Positions 45,068 through 54,400 of a stretch of DNA of 64,000 nt are shown here, one piece after another. Positions within the stretch are counted from its first letter, which is position 1. Every line of letters begins with the position of its first letter. Under the pieces are notes generated by a model. That model was not told where the DNA came from. It did no database searches and saw only the letters and a program-made list of their open reading frames with translations. This DNA is from Cellulomonas shaoxiangyii. Its GTDB lineage: Bacteria; Actinomycetota; Actinomycetes; Actinomycetales; Cellulomonadaceae. Location of the stretch: the NCBI RefSeq assembly GCF_004798685.1, contig NZ_CP039291.1:2666001-2730000 (forward strand), read 5' to 3'. Made by a program: the position numbers and the translations under genes.

Positions 45068-46579
45068 TCAGCCCTGCACGCGCTCCAGCACGAGCTCGCG
45101 CACGCGGCCGGCGTCGGCCTGGCCGCGGGTGGCCTTCATGACGGCGCCGATGATCGCGCCGACGGGGCCGAGGTTGCCGCCGCGGATCTTCGCGGCGATG
45201 TCGGGCTGGGACGCGAGCGCCGCGTCGATCGCCTCGAGCAGCGGGCCGTCGTCCGAGACGACCCCGAGCCCGCGCGCGACGACGACCTCCTCGGGGTCGC
45301 CCTCCCCCGCGAGCACGCCCTCGAGCACCTGGCGCGCGAGCTTGTCGTTGATGCGGCCGGCGTCGACGAGCTGCTGCAGGGACCCGATCTGCGCGGGCGT
45401 GATCGGCAGCTCGGCGAGCTCGACCTCCTGCTGCTTCGCCGTGCGGGCGAGCTCACCCATCCACCACTTGCGGGCCGCGGCCGGCGAGGCGCCCGCCGCG
45501 ACGGTCGACTCGATGAGCTCCACGGCGCCGGCGTTGACGACGTCGCGCATCTCGGCGTCCGCGTAGCCCCACGCCTCCTGCAGGCGGCGGCGCCGCGCGG
45601 CGGGCAGCTCGGGCAGCGTCGCGCGGATCTCCTCGACCCAGGCCGGGTCGGGGACGATCGGCACGAGGTCGGGCTCCGGGAAGTACCGGTAGTCCTCGGC
45701 GTCGGACTTCACGCGTCCGGACGTCGTGCTGCCCGTGTCCTCGTGCCAGTGCCGCGTCTCCTGGACGATCGTGCCGCCGGCGTCGAGCACGGCCGCCTGG
45801 CGGCCGATCTCGTAGCGGACGGCGCGCTCGACCGAGCGGAACGAGTTGACGTTCTTCGTCTCCGTGCGGGTGCCGAGGGCCGACTCGGGCGTCGGGCGCA
45901 GGGACACGTTGACGTCGGCGCGCACGTTGCCGCGCTCCATGCGGGCCTCGGAGACCCCGAGCGCGCGGAACAGGTCACGCAGGGTCTGCACGTACGCGCG
46001 CGCCACCTCGGGCGCCCGCGCACCGGCGCCCGTGATGGGCCGCGTGACGATCTCGACGAGCGGCACACCGGCCCGGTTGTAGTCCACGAGGGAGTACTCG
46101 GCGCCGTGGATGCGGCCCGTGGAGCCGCCGACGTGGGTGTTCTTGCCCGCGTCCTCCTCCATGTGCGCGCGCTCGATCTCGACGCGGAACGTGGTGCCGT
46201 CCTCGAGCTCGACGTCGACCCAGCCGTCGTGCGCGATGGGCTCGTCGTACTGCGACGTCTGGAAGTTCTTCGGCACGTCCGGGTAGAAGTAGTTCTTCCG
46301 GGCGAACCGGCACGACGCCGCGATGGAGCAGTTGAGCGCGAGGCCGATGCGGATCGCGTACTCCACCGCGGTGCCATTGACGGCGGGCAGCGCCCCCGGC
46401 AGCCCCAGGCTCACGGGCGTGATCTGCGTGTTGGGCTCCTCGCCGAAGAACTGCTCGGCGCCGTCGAACATCTTGGTCCGCGTGCCGAGCTCGACGTGCA
46501 CCTCGATGCCGATGACCGGGTCGAACCGGGCCACCGCGTCGTCGTAGTCGACCAGGTCGACGCTCGTCGTCGTGCTCAT
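45068..46579 (-). CDS. gatB: Aspartyl/glutamyl-tRNA amidotransferase subunit B
   Basis: A 503-residue GatB, the kinase/transamidase subunit that turns Glu-tRNA(Gln) or Asp-tRNA(Asn) into the amide form. N-terminal cradle has [17 protein letters not shown] and the PGALPAVN block; [18 protein letters not shown] is a GatB hallmark, and the C-terminal YqeY-like tail ends [21 protein letters not shown]. The start overlaps the gatA stop by one nucleotide (TGATG). Confidence 0.96.
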   Translation of the reverse strand: MSTTTSVDLVDYDDAVARFDPVIGIEVHVELGTRTKMFDGAEQFFGEEPNTQITPVSLGLPGALPAVNGTAVEYAIRIGLALNCSIAASCRFARKNYFYPDVPKNFQTSQYDEPIAHDGWVDVELEDGTTFRVEIERAHMEEDAGKNTHVGGSTGRIHGAEYSLVDYNRAGVPLVEIVTRPITGAGARAPEVARAYVQTLRDLFRALGVSEARMERGNVRADVNVSLRPTPESALGTRTETKNVNSFRSVERAVRYEIGRQAAVLDAGGTIVQETRHWHEDTGSTTSGRVKSDAEDYRYFPEPDLVPIVPDPAWVEEIRATLPELPAARRRRLQEAWGYADAEMRDVVNAGAVELIESTVAAGASPAAARKWWMGELARTAKQQEVELAELPITPAQIGSLQQLVDAGRINDKLARQVLEGVLAGEGDPEEVVVARGLGVVSDDGPLLEAIDAALASQPDIAAKIRGGNLGPVGAIIGAVMKATRGQADAGRVRELVLERVQG

Positions 46580-48108
46580 CAGGCGACCTCTCCCGTCAGC
46601 TCGGGCGCGCGGCGCAGCAGCGGGCCCTCCCAGCCGAACTCCAGCAGCGCCTCGAGCGCGGCGCCCACGCGGTACAGCCTGGCGTCCTCGCGCGCGGGCG
46701 CGAGGATCTGGAACCCGACCGGCAGGCCGTCGTCCGACAGGCCGTTCGGCAGCGACATGCCGGGCACGCCCGCGAGGTTCGCGGGGATCGTGGCGACGTC
46801 GTTGAGGTACATCGCGAGCGGGTCGTCGAGCTTCTCGCCGAGCTTGAACGCCGTGGTCGGCGCCGTGGGCGAGACCAGGACGTCCGCCTGCGCGAAGGCG
46901 GCGGCGAAGTCGCGCTGGATCAGGGTGCGGACCTTCTGCGCCGAGCCGTAGTACGCGTCGTAGTAGCCCGCCGACAGCGCGTACGTGCCGAGGATGATGC
47001 GCCGCTTGACCTCGTCGCCGAAGCCCTGCCCGCGCGTGGCCGCCATGACGCGCTCGGCCGTGACGGGCCCCTCGGACGGCTCGACGCGCAGGCCGAAGCG
47101 CATGCCGTCGAACTTCGCGAGGTTGCTCGACGCCTCCGCCGGGAGGATCAGGTAGTACGCGGCGAGCGCGTACGTGAAGTGCGGGCAGGAGACCTCGACG
47201 ACCTCGGCGCCGGCGTTGCGCAGGGCGTCGAGCGACTCCTCGAACCGCGCGAGCACGCCCGGCTGGTAGCCCTCCCCCTGCAGCTCCTTGACGACGCCGA
47301 CGCGCAGGCCGCGCAGGTCGCTGCTCATGCCGTCCTTCGCGGCGGCGACGAAGCCCGTCGCGGGGTCCGGCAGCGACGTGGCGTCGCGCGGGTCGTGCCC
47401 GCCGATGAGCTCGTGCAGGAGCGCCGCGTCCAGCACGGAACGCGTGCACGGCCCCGCCTGGTCGAGGGACGACGCGAGCGCGATGAGCCCGTACCGGGAC
47501 ACGCTGCCGTACGTCGGCTTCACGCCGACCGTGCCGGTCACGGCGGCCGGCTGGCGGATCGAGCCGCCCGTGTCGGTGCCGATCGCCAGCGGGGCCTCGT
47601 AGGCCGCGATCGCCGCGGCCGAGCCGCCGCCCGAGCCGCCGGGGATGCGGTCGAGGTCCCACGGGTTGTGGGTGTTGCCGTATCCCGAGTGCTCGGTCGA
47701 CGACCCCATGGCGAACTCGTCCATGTTGGTCTTGCCGAGGATGGGCAGGCCCGCGGCCTTGATCCGCTCGACGAGCGTCGCGTCGTACGGCGGCACCCAG
47801 CCCTCGAGGATGCGCGAGCCGGCCGTCGTGGGCAGGCCGCGCGTGACGACGACGTCCTTGACGGCGATCGGCACGCCCGCGAGCGGGTGCAGCTCCTCGC
47901 CCGCGCCGCGGCGCGCGTCGACGTCCGCCGCGGTGGCCAGCGCCTCGTCGGCCGAGACGTGCAGGAACGCGTGCACCTGCGGGTCCACGGCGGCGATCCG
48001 GTCGAGGTGCGCCTGCGTCAGCTCGACGCTGCTCACCTCGCGCGCGCCGAGCCGCCGGGACAGCTCCGACGCGGGCAGGTGGGTCAGGGGGCTCTCCACG
48101 GCGCTCAC
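46579..48108 (-). CDS. gatA: Aspartyl/glutamyl-tRNA amidotransferase subunit A
   Basis: A 509-residue amidase-signature enzyme that releases ammonia from glutamine for GatB. The Ser-cisSer-Lys triad is visible as Lys84 (IAVKD), Ser159 ([10 protein letters not shown]) and Ser183 ([12 protein letters not shown]). GTG start overlapping the gatC stop (GTGA). Confidence 0.96.
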   Translation of the reverse strand: MSAVESPLTHLPASELSRRLGAREVSSVELTQAHLDRIAAVDPQVHAFLHVSADEALATAADVDARRGAGEELHPLAGVPIAVKDVVVTRGLPTTAGSRILEGWVPPYDATLVERIKAAGLPILGKTNMDEFAMGSSTEHSGYGNTHNPWDLDRIPGGSGGGSAAAIAAYEAPLAIGTDTGGSIRQPAAVTGTVGVKPTYGSVSRYGLIALASSLDQAGPCTRSVLDAALLHELIGGHDPRDATSLPDPATGFVAAAKDGMSSDLRGLRVGVVKELQGEGYQPGVLARFEESLDALRNAGAEVVEVSCPHFTYALAAYYLILPAEASSNLAKFDGMRFGLRVEPSEGPVTAERVMAATRGQGFGDEVKRRIILGTYALSAGYYDAYYGSAQKVRTLIQRDFAAAFAQADVLVSPTAPTTAFKLGEKLDDPLAMYLNDVATIPANLAGVPGMSLPNGLSDDGLPVGFQILAPAREDARLYRVGAALEALLEFGWEGPLLRRAPELTGEVA

Positions 48109-48404
48109 GCCTCCTCCCCCAGGATCTGCGGGACGAGGAACTTGCCGTCCTGGGCGGCCGGCGCCTGGGCGAGCACCTCGTCGCGGTCCAGCGGCGCGAC
48201 GGGCTCGTCGGCGCGGAACACGTTGGTCAGCGGCAGCGGGTGGCTGGTCGCGGGGACGTCGGGCGTCGCGACCTCGGACACCCGGGCGACCGACTCGACG
48301 ATGACGTCGAGCTCGCCGGCGAGGCGGTCGAGCTCGCCCGGCGTCAGGTCGATCCGGGCGAGCGCGGCGACGCGCGCGACCTCGTCGCGGGAGAGGGTGG
48401 ACAT
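48105..48404 (-). CDS. gatC: Aspartyl/glutamyl-tRNA amidotransferase subunit C
   Basis: A 99-residue GatC, the small stabilising subunit that wraps GatA and Gat[22 protein letters not shown] at the N-terminus and the C-terminal [15 protein letters not shown]. First gene of gatCAB. A TAGACT -10-like box (48412-48417, minus strand) sits seven nucleotides before its ATG, so the operon message is probably leaderless. Confidence 0.95.
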   Translation of the reverse strand: MSTLSRDEVARVAALARIDLTPGELDRLAGELDVIVESVARVSEVATPDVPATSHPLPLTNVFRADEPVAPLDRDEVLAQAPAAQDGKFLVPQILGEEA

Positions 48405-48449
48405 GGGGGCGAGTCTAGACGTGCGGGCACCGGCGCCCGCCGCCCCACG

Positions 48450-48872
48450 TCAGGCCGTGCGGTCCAGCGCGGCGGAGACGAGCGCGAGCAGCGCCTCGCC
48501 GTAGGCGTCCGCGGCGGTGCCGGCCGTGAACACCCGGGCCGGCTGCCCGGCCAGCTCGATGAGCACCTGGTAGGAGCCGTCGGTCGAGCGCGCGAGGCTG
48601 CGGAACGTGCCGCCGAGGAGCTCACGGAGCTGGTCCTCGCGCGGCAGCCACAGCGCGTCCTCCTGGCGCACGGAGTCCAGCGCCCACTCGGTCGTGCCGT
48701 TGAACCCGAGGATCGTCCCCGTGGGGTACTCGTGGGGCTCGACGACCATGTCGGAGATCGTGAAGACGTCCCCGGACAGGTCGGCGCCCTGGATGGTGAA
48801 GCGGTCGCCGGGGCGGGGCTGCCAGCGCAGGCCGGCGGCCTGCAGGGCGATCGCCAGGTCCGTCGAGATCAT
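48450..48872 (-). CDS. Conserved hypothetical protein
   Basis: A 140-residue soluble protein found, as far as I recall, widely in actinobacteria but without a defined function: MISTDLAIALQAAGLRWQPRPGDRF, SDMVVEPHEYPTGTILGFNGTTEWALDSV, then PREDQLRELLG. No catalytic motif, signal or membrane segment is seen. It has a GATACT box six nucleotides before the ATG and is a separate gene upstream of gatC. Confidence 0.75.
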   Translation of the reverse strand: MISTDLAIALQAAGLRWQPRPGDRFTIQGADLSGDVFTISDMVVEPHEYPTGTILGFNGTTEWALDSVRQEDALWLPREDQLRELLGGTFRSLARSTDGSYQVLIELAGQPARVFTAGTAADAYGEALLALVSAALDRTA

Positions 48873-48933
48873 CCGTCCAGTATCGGCGCCGGCGCCCGCG
48901 GCGCCACCGCGCGAGGGCGCCCGGCCCGGTGCG

Positions 48934-50259
48934 TCAGCAGGTGGCCGGGCCGGCCGCGACCAGCCGGCGGCGGTACGCGTAGCGGTGCGCCGGCGCGAAG
49001 CCGAGCCCGGCGTAGAGCACCCGGGCCGCCGCGTTGTCGGCCTCGACCTGGAGGAACGCCCGCCGTGCGCCCCGGTCGCGCGCGGCCCGCAGCGCCGCCA
49101 CGGTCAGCGCCGTGCCCAGCCCCCGGCGGCGCGCCGCCGGCGCGACCTGCAGGCACGACAGCGCGGCCCAGCCGTCGGCGAGCGCGACGCGGACGATCGC
49201 CACGGGGGCGGCGTCGGCGCCCGCCGCCGTCAGGTACAGGGCGGGCGCGCCCGTCAGGAGCCGGCGACCCGTGTCCCGCCGGCCGCCCGTGGCGCCGACC
49301 CACGTGCCGAGCCACGCGTCGTCCGGCTCGTCGGCGACGTGCAGGGCGACGGCCGCGTCGGGCAGCGCGCCGGGGCCGTACCCGACGCCGGCGTCGAGGA
49401 GGTGGTGGACGTCCCGGACCAGGACGTCGGTGACGGCACCGCACGCGTACCCGCGCCGGTCGAGCTCGTCCGCCAGACCGGGCGCGGCGTCGGGGTCACC
49501 GACCCGGAAGACGGCCGGTCGGCCGGCCGCGGCGTACACCGCCTCGACGGCGTCGACGGCGGCCGCGAGGTCGGCCGGGCTGCCGAGCGGGAGGACGGAG
49601 TTGGCGCGCTGCGTGAGCCCGTCGGAGAGGCCCGCCCGCCACGGCCCCACGTGCTCGACCCGGACCGGCGGCCACGTCGCCGCCTCCGTCAGCGCGCCCG
49701 GCGCCGCGGGGACGTCCCAGGTGTAGACGAGCATCGCCAGGCCCCGGACCGCCCAGTCGCGCCCGGGCGTGCGGACCCAGCCGAGCCGCTCGTACAGCCG
49801 CTGCGCGGTGCGCATCGCGTCGAGCGTCGTGAGCACCGCCCGGCGCGCACCCGTCGCGGCCGCCTCGGCCAGGGCCGCACGCACGAGCTCGGCCGCCAGG
49901 CCACGGCCGCGCGCGTCCGGGCGCACGACGAGCATCCGCAGCTCGACCTCGCCGCCGGTCGCGATCTCGGCGTACGGGGTGCCCGCGGCCGCGAGCGTGA
50001 TCGTGCCGACGACGTCCTCGGCGCCGTCGCCGGCGGGGACCGTGGCGACCAGCACGTGCGCGTGCGCGACCCGGCGGGCGGCGTCCCGCAGCTGCACCAG
50101 GTAGGGCGAGTCGGCGGGGACCAGGCCGTCCGCGACGTACACGTCGCCCACCAGCGCGGCGAGCTCCGCGGCGTCCTGCGGGCCGGCCCGGCGCACGCGT
50201 GCCGGCCCCCGCAGGGACGCGCGGCCGCGCAGCGTCGCGGCGTCACCCCGCGCGCTCAT
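48934..50259 (-). CDS. Tandem double-GNAT acetyltransferase
   Basis: A 441-residue fusion of two GNAT domains. The first (about 20-180) has RMLVVRPDARGRGLAAELV and RLYERLGWVRTPG; the second (about 320-435) has CLQVAPAARRRGLGTALTVAAL and NAAARVLYAGLGFAPAHRYAYR. Both keep the acetyl-CoA pyrophosphate loop. Double-GNAT proteins such as MshD of mycothiol synthesis exist in actinobacteria; without the diagnostic MshD motifs I do not claim that role. It is downstream of the toxin operon, same strand, 33 nt away. Confidence 0.82.
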   Translation of the reverse strand: MSARGDAATLRGRASLRGPARVRRAGPQDAAELAALVGDVYVADGLVPADSPYLVQLRDAARRVAHAHVLVATVPAGDGAEDVVGTITLAAAGTPYAEIATGGEVELRMLVVRPDARGRGLAAELVRAALAEAAATGARRAVLTTLDAMRTAQRLYERLGWVRTPGRDWAVRGLAMLVYTWDVPAAPGALTEAATWPPVRVEHVGPWRAGLSDGLTQRANSVLPLGSPADLAAAVDAVEAVYAAAGRPAVFRVGDPDAAPGLADELDRRGYACGAVTDVLVRDVHHLLDAGVGYGPGALPDAAVALHVADEPDDAWLGTWVGATGGRRDTGRRLLTGAPALYLTAAGADAAPVAIVRVALADGWAALSCLQVAPAARRRGLGTALTVAALRAARDRGARRAFLQVEADNAAARVLYAGLGFAPAHRYAYRRRLVAAGPATC

Positions 50260-50292
50260 CGGTCCCCCTCGGTCGTGCCGGCCGCCACGTCG

Positions 50293-51252
50293 TCAGCGGG
50301 CTGCGCCCGTGCGCAGCGTCACCCACTCCGCGAGCTCGGCGACCGCCCGCTCGACGGAGACGGGCGCGCTGTCGAGCGGGATGCGCCCGCCGAACAGGGC
50401 GTACAGGTGCCGGTCGGCGCCGACGTCCACGGACCGCGCGAGCGCCCGCTCCGGGCCGCGCACGGCGAGGTGGGCGCTGAACCGGTGGCGCACGCCCAGG
50501 GCGAGCCCGGCGACGTCCTCGTCCTGCCGGCGGCCCAGCACCGCCCAGTCCTCGCCGAGGAAGCGCGTGAGCGCGGCCTCGAGGCCGGGCAGGCCGGGGT
50601 CCGGCTCGTACCCGCGCACGGCCACGCCCGCACCACGCGGGTCGCGGCGGTACCGCGCGAGGTAGGCGTCGGGCAGCGTCGCGGCCGCGCGGTCACGTGC
50701 CTGCACGAGCACGTCGCGGACCGCCGCGGAGACGTCCTCGCCCTCGGCGCTCAGCTCGACCGGCGGGAGCCCGAAACCGTCCACGCGAGCCCACGCGCCA
50801 CCGGCCCGCACGCCGACCGTGACGACGTACGCCCCCAGCAGCACACCCTCGGCAGCCGCCGACGCGGAGCGCAGCCGCGGCTCGGCGACGTCGTCGCCGA
50901 GCACCGCGGTCGCCGCCTCCGCGCACCAGCCGGCCCACTGCAGCGCGGGCGACGCGGCGCGGTCCTCGGGCCGGACGGCGTGCCACAGGCCGTCCTCGTG
51001 CACGTCGCGGTCGACGAGCAGGCCGTGCGCCGTGAGCACCTCGAGCTGGCGGGCCAGCACACCGTCGTCCGGCACCGTGCACGGGTCGACCGGGAAGGTC
51101 ACGGGCTTGCCGGAGGCGATGGCGTCCTCGACGAACGGCACGACGTACGCGTCGACGTACTGCTCCACCGACAGGGCCTGCTCGGCGCGCACACGCTCCG
51201 CCCGCGGCAGGTCGAAGAAGGCGGCCGGCTGGTCGGCGCCGGGAACGGTCAC
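50293..51252 (-). CDS. Toxin-tip remnant fused to an unrecognised (immunity-like?) domain
   Basis: A 319-residue protein. Residues 33-57 (AYVVPFVEDAIASGKP at the core) match residues 486-510 of the toxin encoded two genes upstream at 15 of 25 positions, and weaker similarity continues to a shared WxxVxP near residue 90. The remaining ~220 residues match nothing I recognise; stretches such as LPDAYLARYRRD faintly echo the middle gene (LPARYLDWFAAR). GTG 51252 overlaps the previous stop (GTGA), so it is translated with the toxin operon. It may be an immunity protein carrying a decoy toxin tip or a degraded toxin module. Confidence 0.7.
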   Translation of the reverse strand: MTVPGADQPAAFFDLPRAERVRAEQALSVEQYVDAYVVPFVEDAIASGKPVTFPVDPCTVPDDGVLARQLEVLTAHGLLVDRDVHEDGLWHAVRPEDRAASPALQWAGWCAEAATAVLGDDVAEPRLRSASAAAEGVLLGAYVVTVGVRAGGAWARVDGFGLPPVELSAEGEDVSAAVRDVLVQARDRAAATLPDAYLARYRRDPRGAGVAVRGYEPDPGLPGLEAALTRFLGEDWAVLGRRQDEDVAGLALGVRHRFSAHLAVRGPERALARSVDVGADRHLYALFGGRIPLDSAPVSVERAVAELAEWVTLRTGAAR

Positions 51253-51947
51253 GGGGTCTCCTCGTCGTCGGCCCGCGGAGGCAGGTCCAGGCGGGCACGG
51301 CAGTACTCGTCGAGCACACGGTAGGCCCGGCGGACCGACCCCGGCGTCGTGCCGGACCACCTGGGCTCGCCGGGGAACGTGCCCAGCGCGAAGCCCTGCG
51401 GCACGCGCAGGGCACGGAAGAAGTTCCCGCGCGGGCGCTCCAGCCCCGTCCGCAGGTCGAAGACGTCGTACAGGCGGGTGCGGACCGTGTCGTCGCCGCC
51501 GTCGCCCGTGGTGACCTCCGGCTCGGACATGACGTCGCCGAAGCGCTCGCGGACCAGCGCCAGCACCTGCTCGACCGACGTGACGTCGGGCGCGTCGTGC
51601 AGCGCCTCGTCCGGCGGCATCGCCGAGCGCGCGGCGAACCAGTCGAGGTACCGCGCCGGCAGCGCGTCCCGCACGCGTGCGGTGGCGCCCGCGACGAGCT
51701 CGGGGACCGACTGCTGCCAGCTCCCGGTACCGCGCAGCACGTCGGCGCCCTCGGGGCCGTTCAGCTCGAGGACCGCACCGTCCTCCTCCAGCCGGAGGGT
51801 GAACGCCGCCGCGAGGTACAGCAGGCCGCTCGCCGAGCGCGCGTCGCCCGTCGCCGCCGCCTGCGACACGACGTGCGCCGCCACGGCGTGCGGCGGGGCG
51901 ACCAGCCGGAAGAGGTCACCGGGGTGGTCCGGCCACGGCCCGGTCAC
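51249..51947 (-). CDS. Unrecognised protein after the toxin gene, candidate immunity protein
   Basis: A 232-residue cytoplasmic protein without signal peptide or helices across the membrane. I do not recognise a family. The acidic composition and the position directly after the toxin, with GTGA overlaps on both sides, are what an immunity protein or a secretion chaperone (EspG-like role) would show. A mixed pattern of short hydrophobic strands in the first half is followed by YRVLDEYCRARLDLPPRADDEETP at the end. Confidence 0.65.
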   Translation of the reverse strand: MTGPWPDHPGDLFRLVAPPHAVAAHVVSQAAATGDARSASGLLYLAAAFTLRLEEDGAVLELNGPEGADVLRGTGSWQQSVPELVAGATARVRDALPARYLDWFAARSAMPPDEALHDAPDVTSVEQVLALVRERFGDVMSEPEVTTGDGGDDTVRTRLYDVFDLRTGLERPRGNFFRALRVPQGFALGTFPGEPRWSGTTPGSVRRAYRVLDEYCRARLDLPPRADDEETP

Positions 51948-53599
51948 CGGAGCCCGCTGCCGGGCGGCACCATCGTCCAGGTGGAGCCGTTGTCGATGAA
52001 CTCGTAGTTGTTCGGCGGGCCGAGCAGGAACTCGTACTCGTCGCCGAGCGCCGAGCCGATGTAGCCGCGCGGGTCGTGCGAGAAGTCGATCGGCTTGCCG
52101 CTGGCGACGGCGTCCTCGAGGAACGGCAGGTTGTACGCCTCGAACATCCCCCTGTCGTCGAGCCCCTGAGCCGTCTTGATGTCGTCCCACTCGGTGCCGA
52201 GCGAGAAGTACGTGTGGTCGTCGCCCGCCTCGGTGACGTAGCTGCGCCCGTCGGCGTTGAACTTCCCGAGCATGTAACGGTCGGAGTCGGCGTTGTGCAC
52301 CGACTCGTCCCGCACGCGCAGGTAGTCCTCCTCGCTGACGCCCTCCGGCTTGTGGGCGAGGGGGTCCGGCGCCGTGCCGTCCGCGGGGTTCGTGCCGTCG
52401 GCGGGGTCGGTGCCGTCCGCCGGGTCGGCGGGGTCGGTGCCGTCCGCGGGGTCGGTGCCGTCCGCGGGGTCGGTGCCGTCGCCCGGGCGGCCGCCCTCGG
52501 GGCCGTCGGGCGGCCGCGGCGGGTCGACCTCCGGGACCTCGAACCCGACCTCGGGGTTCCGCGGCGGCATCGGCGGGGTGCCGACCGAGGGCCCACCACC
52601 GGCTGAGCCGCCACCACCGGACGTGCCACCGCCACCCGCGGAGCCGCCACCACCGGACGTGCCACCGCCACCGGCGGAGCCACCACCACCGGGCGCCCCA
52701 CCGTCGGGAGTGCCACCGCCTCCCGGTGCCTGCGGGGTCGCCGGCCCGCCGGGCGTGCGCGGGTCCGGGACGTCCGGGCCGTTCGGTGCGTCCGGGCCGT
52801 TCGGCGTCGAGCGACCGAACCCGGGCAGGGTCAGCTTCTTCAGCGTCTTCAGCAGCGACCCGAACAGCTCGCCGGCGCCGCGGAACAACGTGCCCAGCTC
52901 GTCGAGGATGCCCCGCAGGCTCCCGATCGACCGCACCAGGCGCGTCATCGTCGTCATCAACCGCGCCGAGAGCGCCGCCGCCTTCGACGACGCCTGCGCC
53001 GCCACGTACGGCGCCGCCGCACCCAGCGTCAGCACCAGCTCCGCCGCGTACGAGACCACCGACCCCACGACCTGCGCGATCGCGTCCCGCACGAGGTCGT
53101 GCACGATCTGCACGATCGTCGAGGCCACCTGCATGCCCGTCGACATCGCCGACGCCCAGTCCCCCGCCGCAGCGACGTGGTCGGCCGCGTCCTGCTGGAA
53201 GCGCCGGTACGCCTCGATGGTCGCACCGTCGCACGCGTCCAGGTCACCCAGCACCCGACGCAGCTCGGCTGCCGAACCCGCCAGCGACGTCGACACGTTG
53301 CCCCAGGTCCCCGCGAACGACATCACCTCGTCGGCGTCGCCCGTCAGGTCGTCGAGCCAGCCCTTCAACGGCTCGATGTGCTCCATCACCCAGCCCAGAC
53401 CCGCGGCGACCAACGAGCCCAACGGGTCCATCGCGGTCGCGACGGTGTCGAGCGCGAGGGTGAACGCGGCGAGGCCGCCCTCGATCCACGACTCGTTGTT
53501 GATCGCCGTGACCAGCGCCTCGCCTGACTCGAGGATGAACGCGCCCTGGAACGGGGTCGTCGTGTCGACGACGGGCGCGACCAACGGGTTCGCGGTCAC
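51944..53599 (-). CDS. WXG-type polymorphic toxin, predicted T7SS substrate
   Basis: A 551-residue multi-domain protein. Residues 1-255 form a mostly helical WXG100-like N-terminal region (ILESGEALVTAINNESWIEGG, then MEHIEPLKGWLDDLTGD and FAGTWGNVSTSLAGSAAEL) like other actinobacterial type VII secreted toxins. Residues 262-350 are a Gly/Ser/Pro linker with GGGGSAGGGGTS repeats, 373-410 are ADGTDP repeats, and 415-551 are a compact C-terminal domain with LGKF, YFSLGTEWDDIK and FLEDAVASGKPIDFSHDP, presumed toxin tip of unknown activity. GTG start overlaps the EspC-like stop (GTGA). Confidence 0.82.
   Translation of the reverse strand: MTANPLVAPVVDTTTPFQGAFILESGEALVTAINNESWIEGGLAAFTLALDTVATAMDPLGSLVAAGLGWVMEHIEPLKGWLDDLTGDADEVMSFAGTWGNVSTSLAGSAAELRRVLGDLDACDGATIEAYRRFQQDAADHVAAAGDWASAMSTGMQVASTIVQIVHDLVRDAIAQVVGSVVSYAAELVLTLGAAAPYVAAQASSKAAALSARLMTTMTRLVRSIGSLRGILDELGTLFRGAGELFGSLLKTLKKLTLPGFGRSTPNGPDAPNGPDVPDPRTPGGPATPQAPGGGGTPDGGAPGGGGSAGGGGTSGGGGSAGGGGTSGGGGSAGGGPSVGTPPMPPRNPEVGFEVPEVDPPRPPDGPEGGRPGDGTDPADGTDPADGTDPADPADGTDPADGTNPADGTAPDPLAHKPEGVSEEDYLRVRDESVHNADSDRYMLGKFNADGRSYVTEAGDDHTYFSLGTEWDDIKTAQGLDDRGMFEAYNLPFLEDAVASGKPIDFSHDPRGYIGSALGDEYEFLLGPPNNYEFIDNGSTWTMVPPGSGLR
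52375..52496 (-). repeat. ADGTDP-encoding repeats in the toxin linker
   Basis: Repeated 15-18-bp units around GTGCCGTCCGCGGGGTCG (plus strand) encode the acidic ADGTDP/ADGTNP repeats of residues 373-410, just before the C-terminal domain. Confidence 0.75.
52596..52695 (-). repeat. GGGGSAGGGGTS-encoding repeats in the toxin linker
   Basis: About two and a half copies of a 36-bp unit encode the flexible linker at residues 302-336. High copy-to-copy identity suggests recent expansion. Confidence 0.75.
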
Positions 53600-53931
53600 C
53601 GGTACTGCACCGCCTGCACGGCCGAGGAGATGGGCTCCAGCTCCGCGCGGATCTCCTCCTCGAGGGCCGCGAAGTCCGCGACGACGGCCGCGATCTGGTC
53701 GGCGCTGCGGTCGACGAGGTCCTGCGCCTCCTGGATCGCGCCGAGCGCACGCTGCGAGACGAGCTGCGCCGGCGGCACCAGCACGGCGCACAGCACGCCG
53801 AACGCGCCACCGCCGAGGTTCAGGCCTCCCGCGGCGGAGTGCGCCGTGCCGATGTCGGTCGACACCGACCGGACGCGCCCCACGTGCGCGTTGATGACGT
53901 CGCTGTCCAGCACGATCCGGTCCTGGCTCAT
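53596..53931 (-). CDS. EspC-like type VII secretion target/chaperone protein
   Basis: A 111-residue helical protein of the ESX EspC-like/WXG100-related kind: DVINAHVGRVRSVSTDIGTAHSAAGG, then a long helix EAQDLVDRSADQIAAVVADFAALEEEIRAEL. It has no signal peptide. Proteins of this type pair with the N-terminal region of T7SS toxins for export. GGAGGGG precedes ATG 53931; the stop overlaps the toxin start, so the two are made together. Confidence 0.8.
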   Translation of the reverse strand: MSQDRIVLDSDVINAHVGRVRSVSTDIGTAHSAAGGLNLGGGAFGVLCAVLVPPAQLVSQRALGAIQEAQDLVDRSADQIAAVVADFAALEEEIRAELEPISSAVQAVQYR

Positions 53932-53977
53932 GCGTCCCCTCCGCTCGGCCGACGACCCGCGGTCCGCGGGCGCGGGG

Positions 53978-54400
53978 TCATGACCACCGGATCTCGTCGC
54001 GCTGGGCGCGCGGGTCCTCGGGCGGCGCCATGCGCGCCAGCTCGGAGCGCAGGTTCGCCGCCACGCCGGACTCCGCGCCGAACGTCCCCTCGACGAGCGC
54101 GATCGACTCGGTGGCGGCCTGCCGCTGGGCCGTGGCGACCGTCTCGAGGATCAGCGCCGCGAGGTCGCGCGCGTCCAGCCGGAGCGCGTCGTCGGCGAGC
54201 TCGAGGGCCGTCATGCGGCCCGTCGTCTCCACGGTCACGCGCACCTCCCCGTGCGGCGAGGCCGCGCGGCCGCGGACCTGCTCGAACTGGTCGCGGACCT
54301 GCTCGGCGCGGCGGGCGTTCTCCTGGGCCTGAGCCACCTGCTCCTCGATGCGGGCCACGAGGCCGTCCGTGTCGAAGCCGTCGCCGAGGGGAACCGTCAT
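53978..54400 (-). CDS. YbaB/EbfC-family DNA-binding protein
   Basis: A 140-residue protein of the YbaB/EbfC fold: a coiled helix (VARIEEQVAQAQENARRAEQVRDQFEQV) then a beta-sheet segment (VRVTVETTGRMTALELADDALRL) and a C-terminal helix. YbaB-like proteins are regularly found at the head of T7SS toxin operons in actinobacteria, where they may be nucleoid-associated or structural partners. ATG 54400 is preferred over an upstream in-frame start; TAACCT lies eight nucleotides before it. It is 46 nt upstream of the EspC-like gene and starts the operon. Confidence 0.8.
   Translation of the reverse strand: MTVPLGDGFDTDGLVARIEEQVAQAQENARRAEQVRDQFEQVRGRAASPHGEVRVTVETTGRMTALELADDALRLDARDLAALILETVATAQRQAATESIALVEGTFGAESGVAANLRSELARMAPPEDPRAQRDEIRWS

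Noticed and set aside
52375..52695. Repeat arrays in the toxin gene as a CRISPR
   Set aside because: Units are 15-36 bp, in frame, with no unique spacers; they encode peptide repeats.
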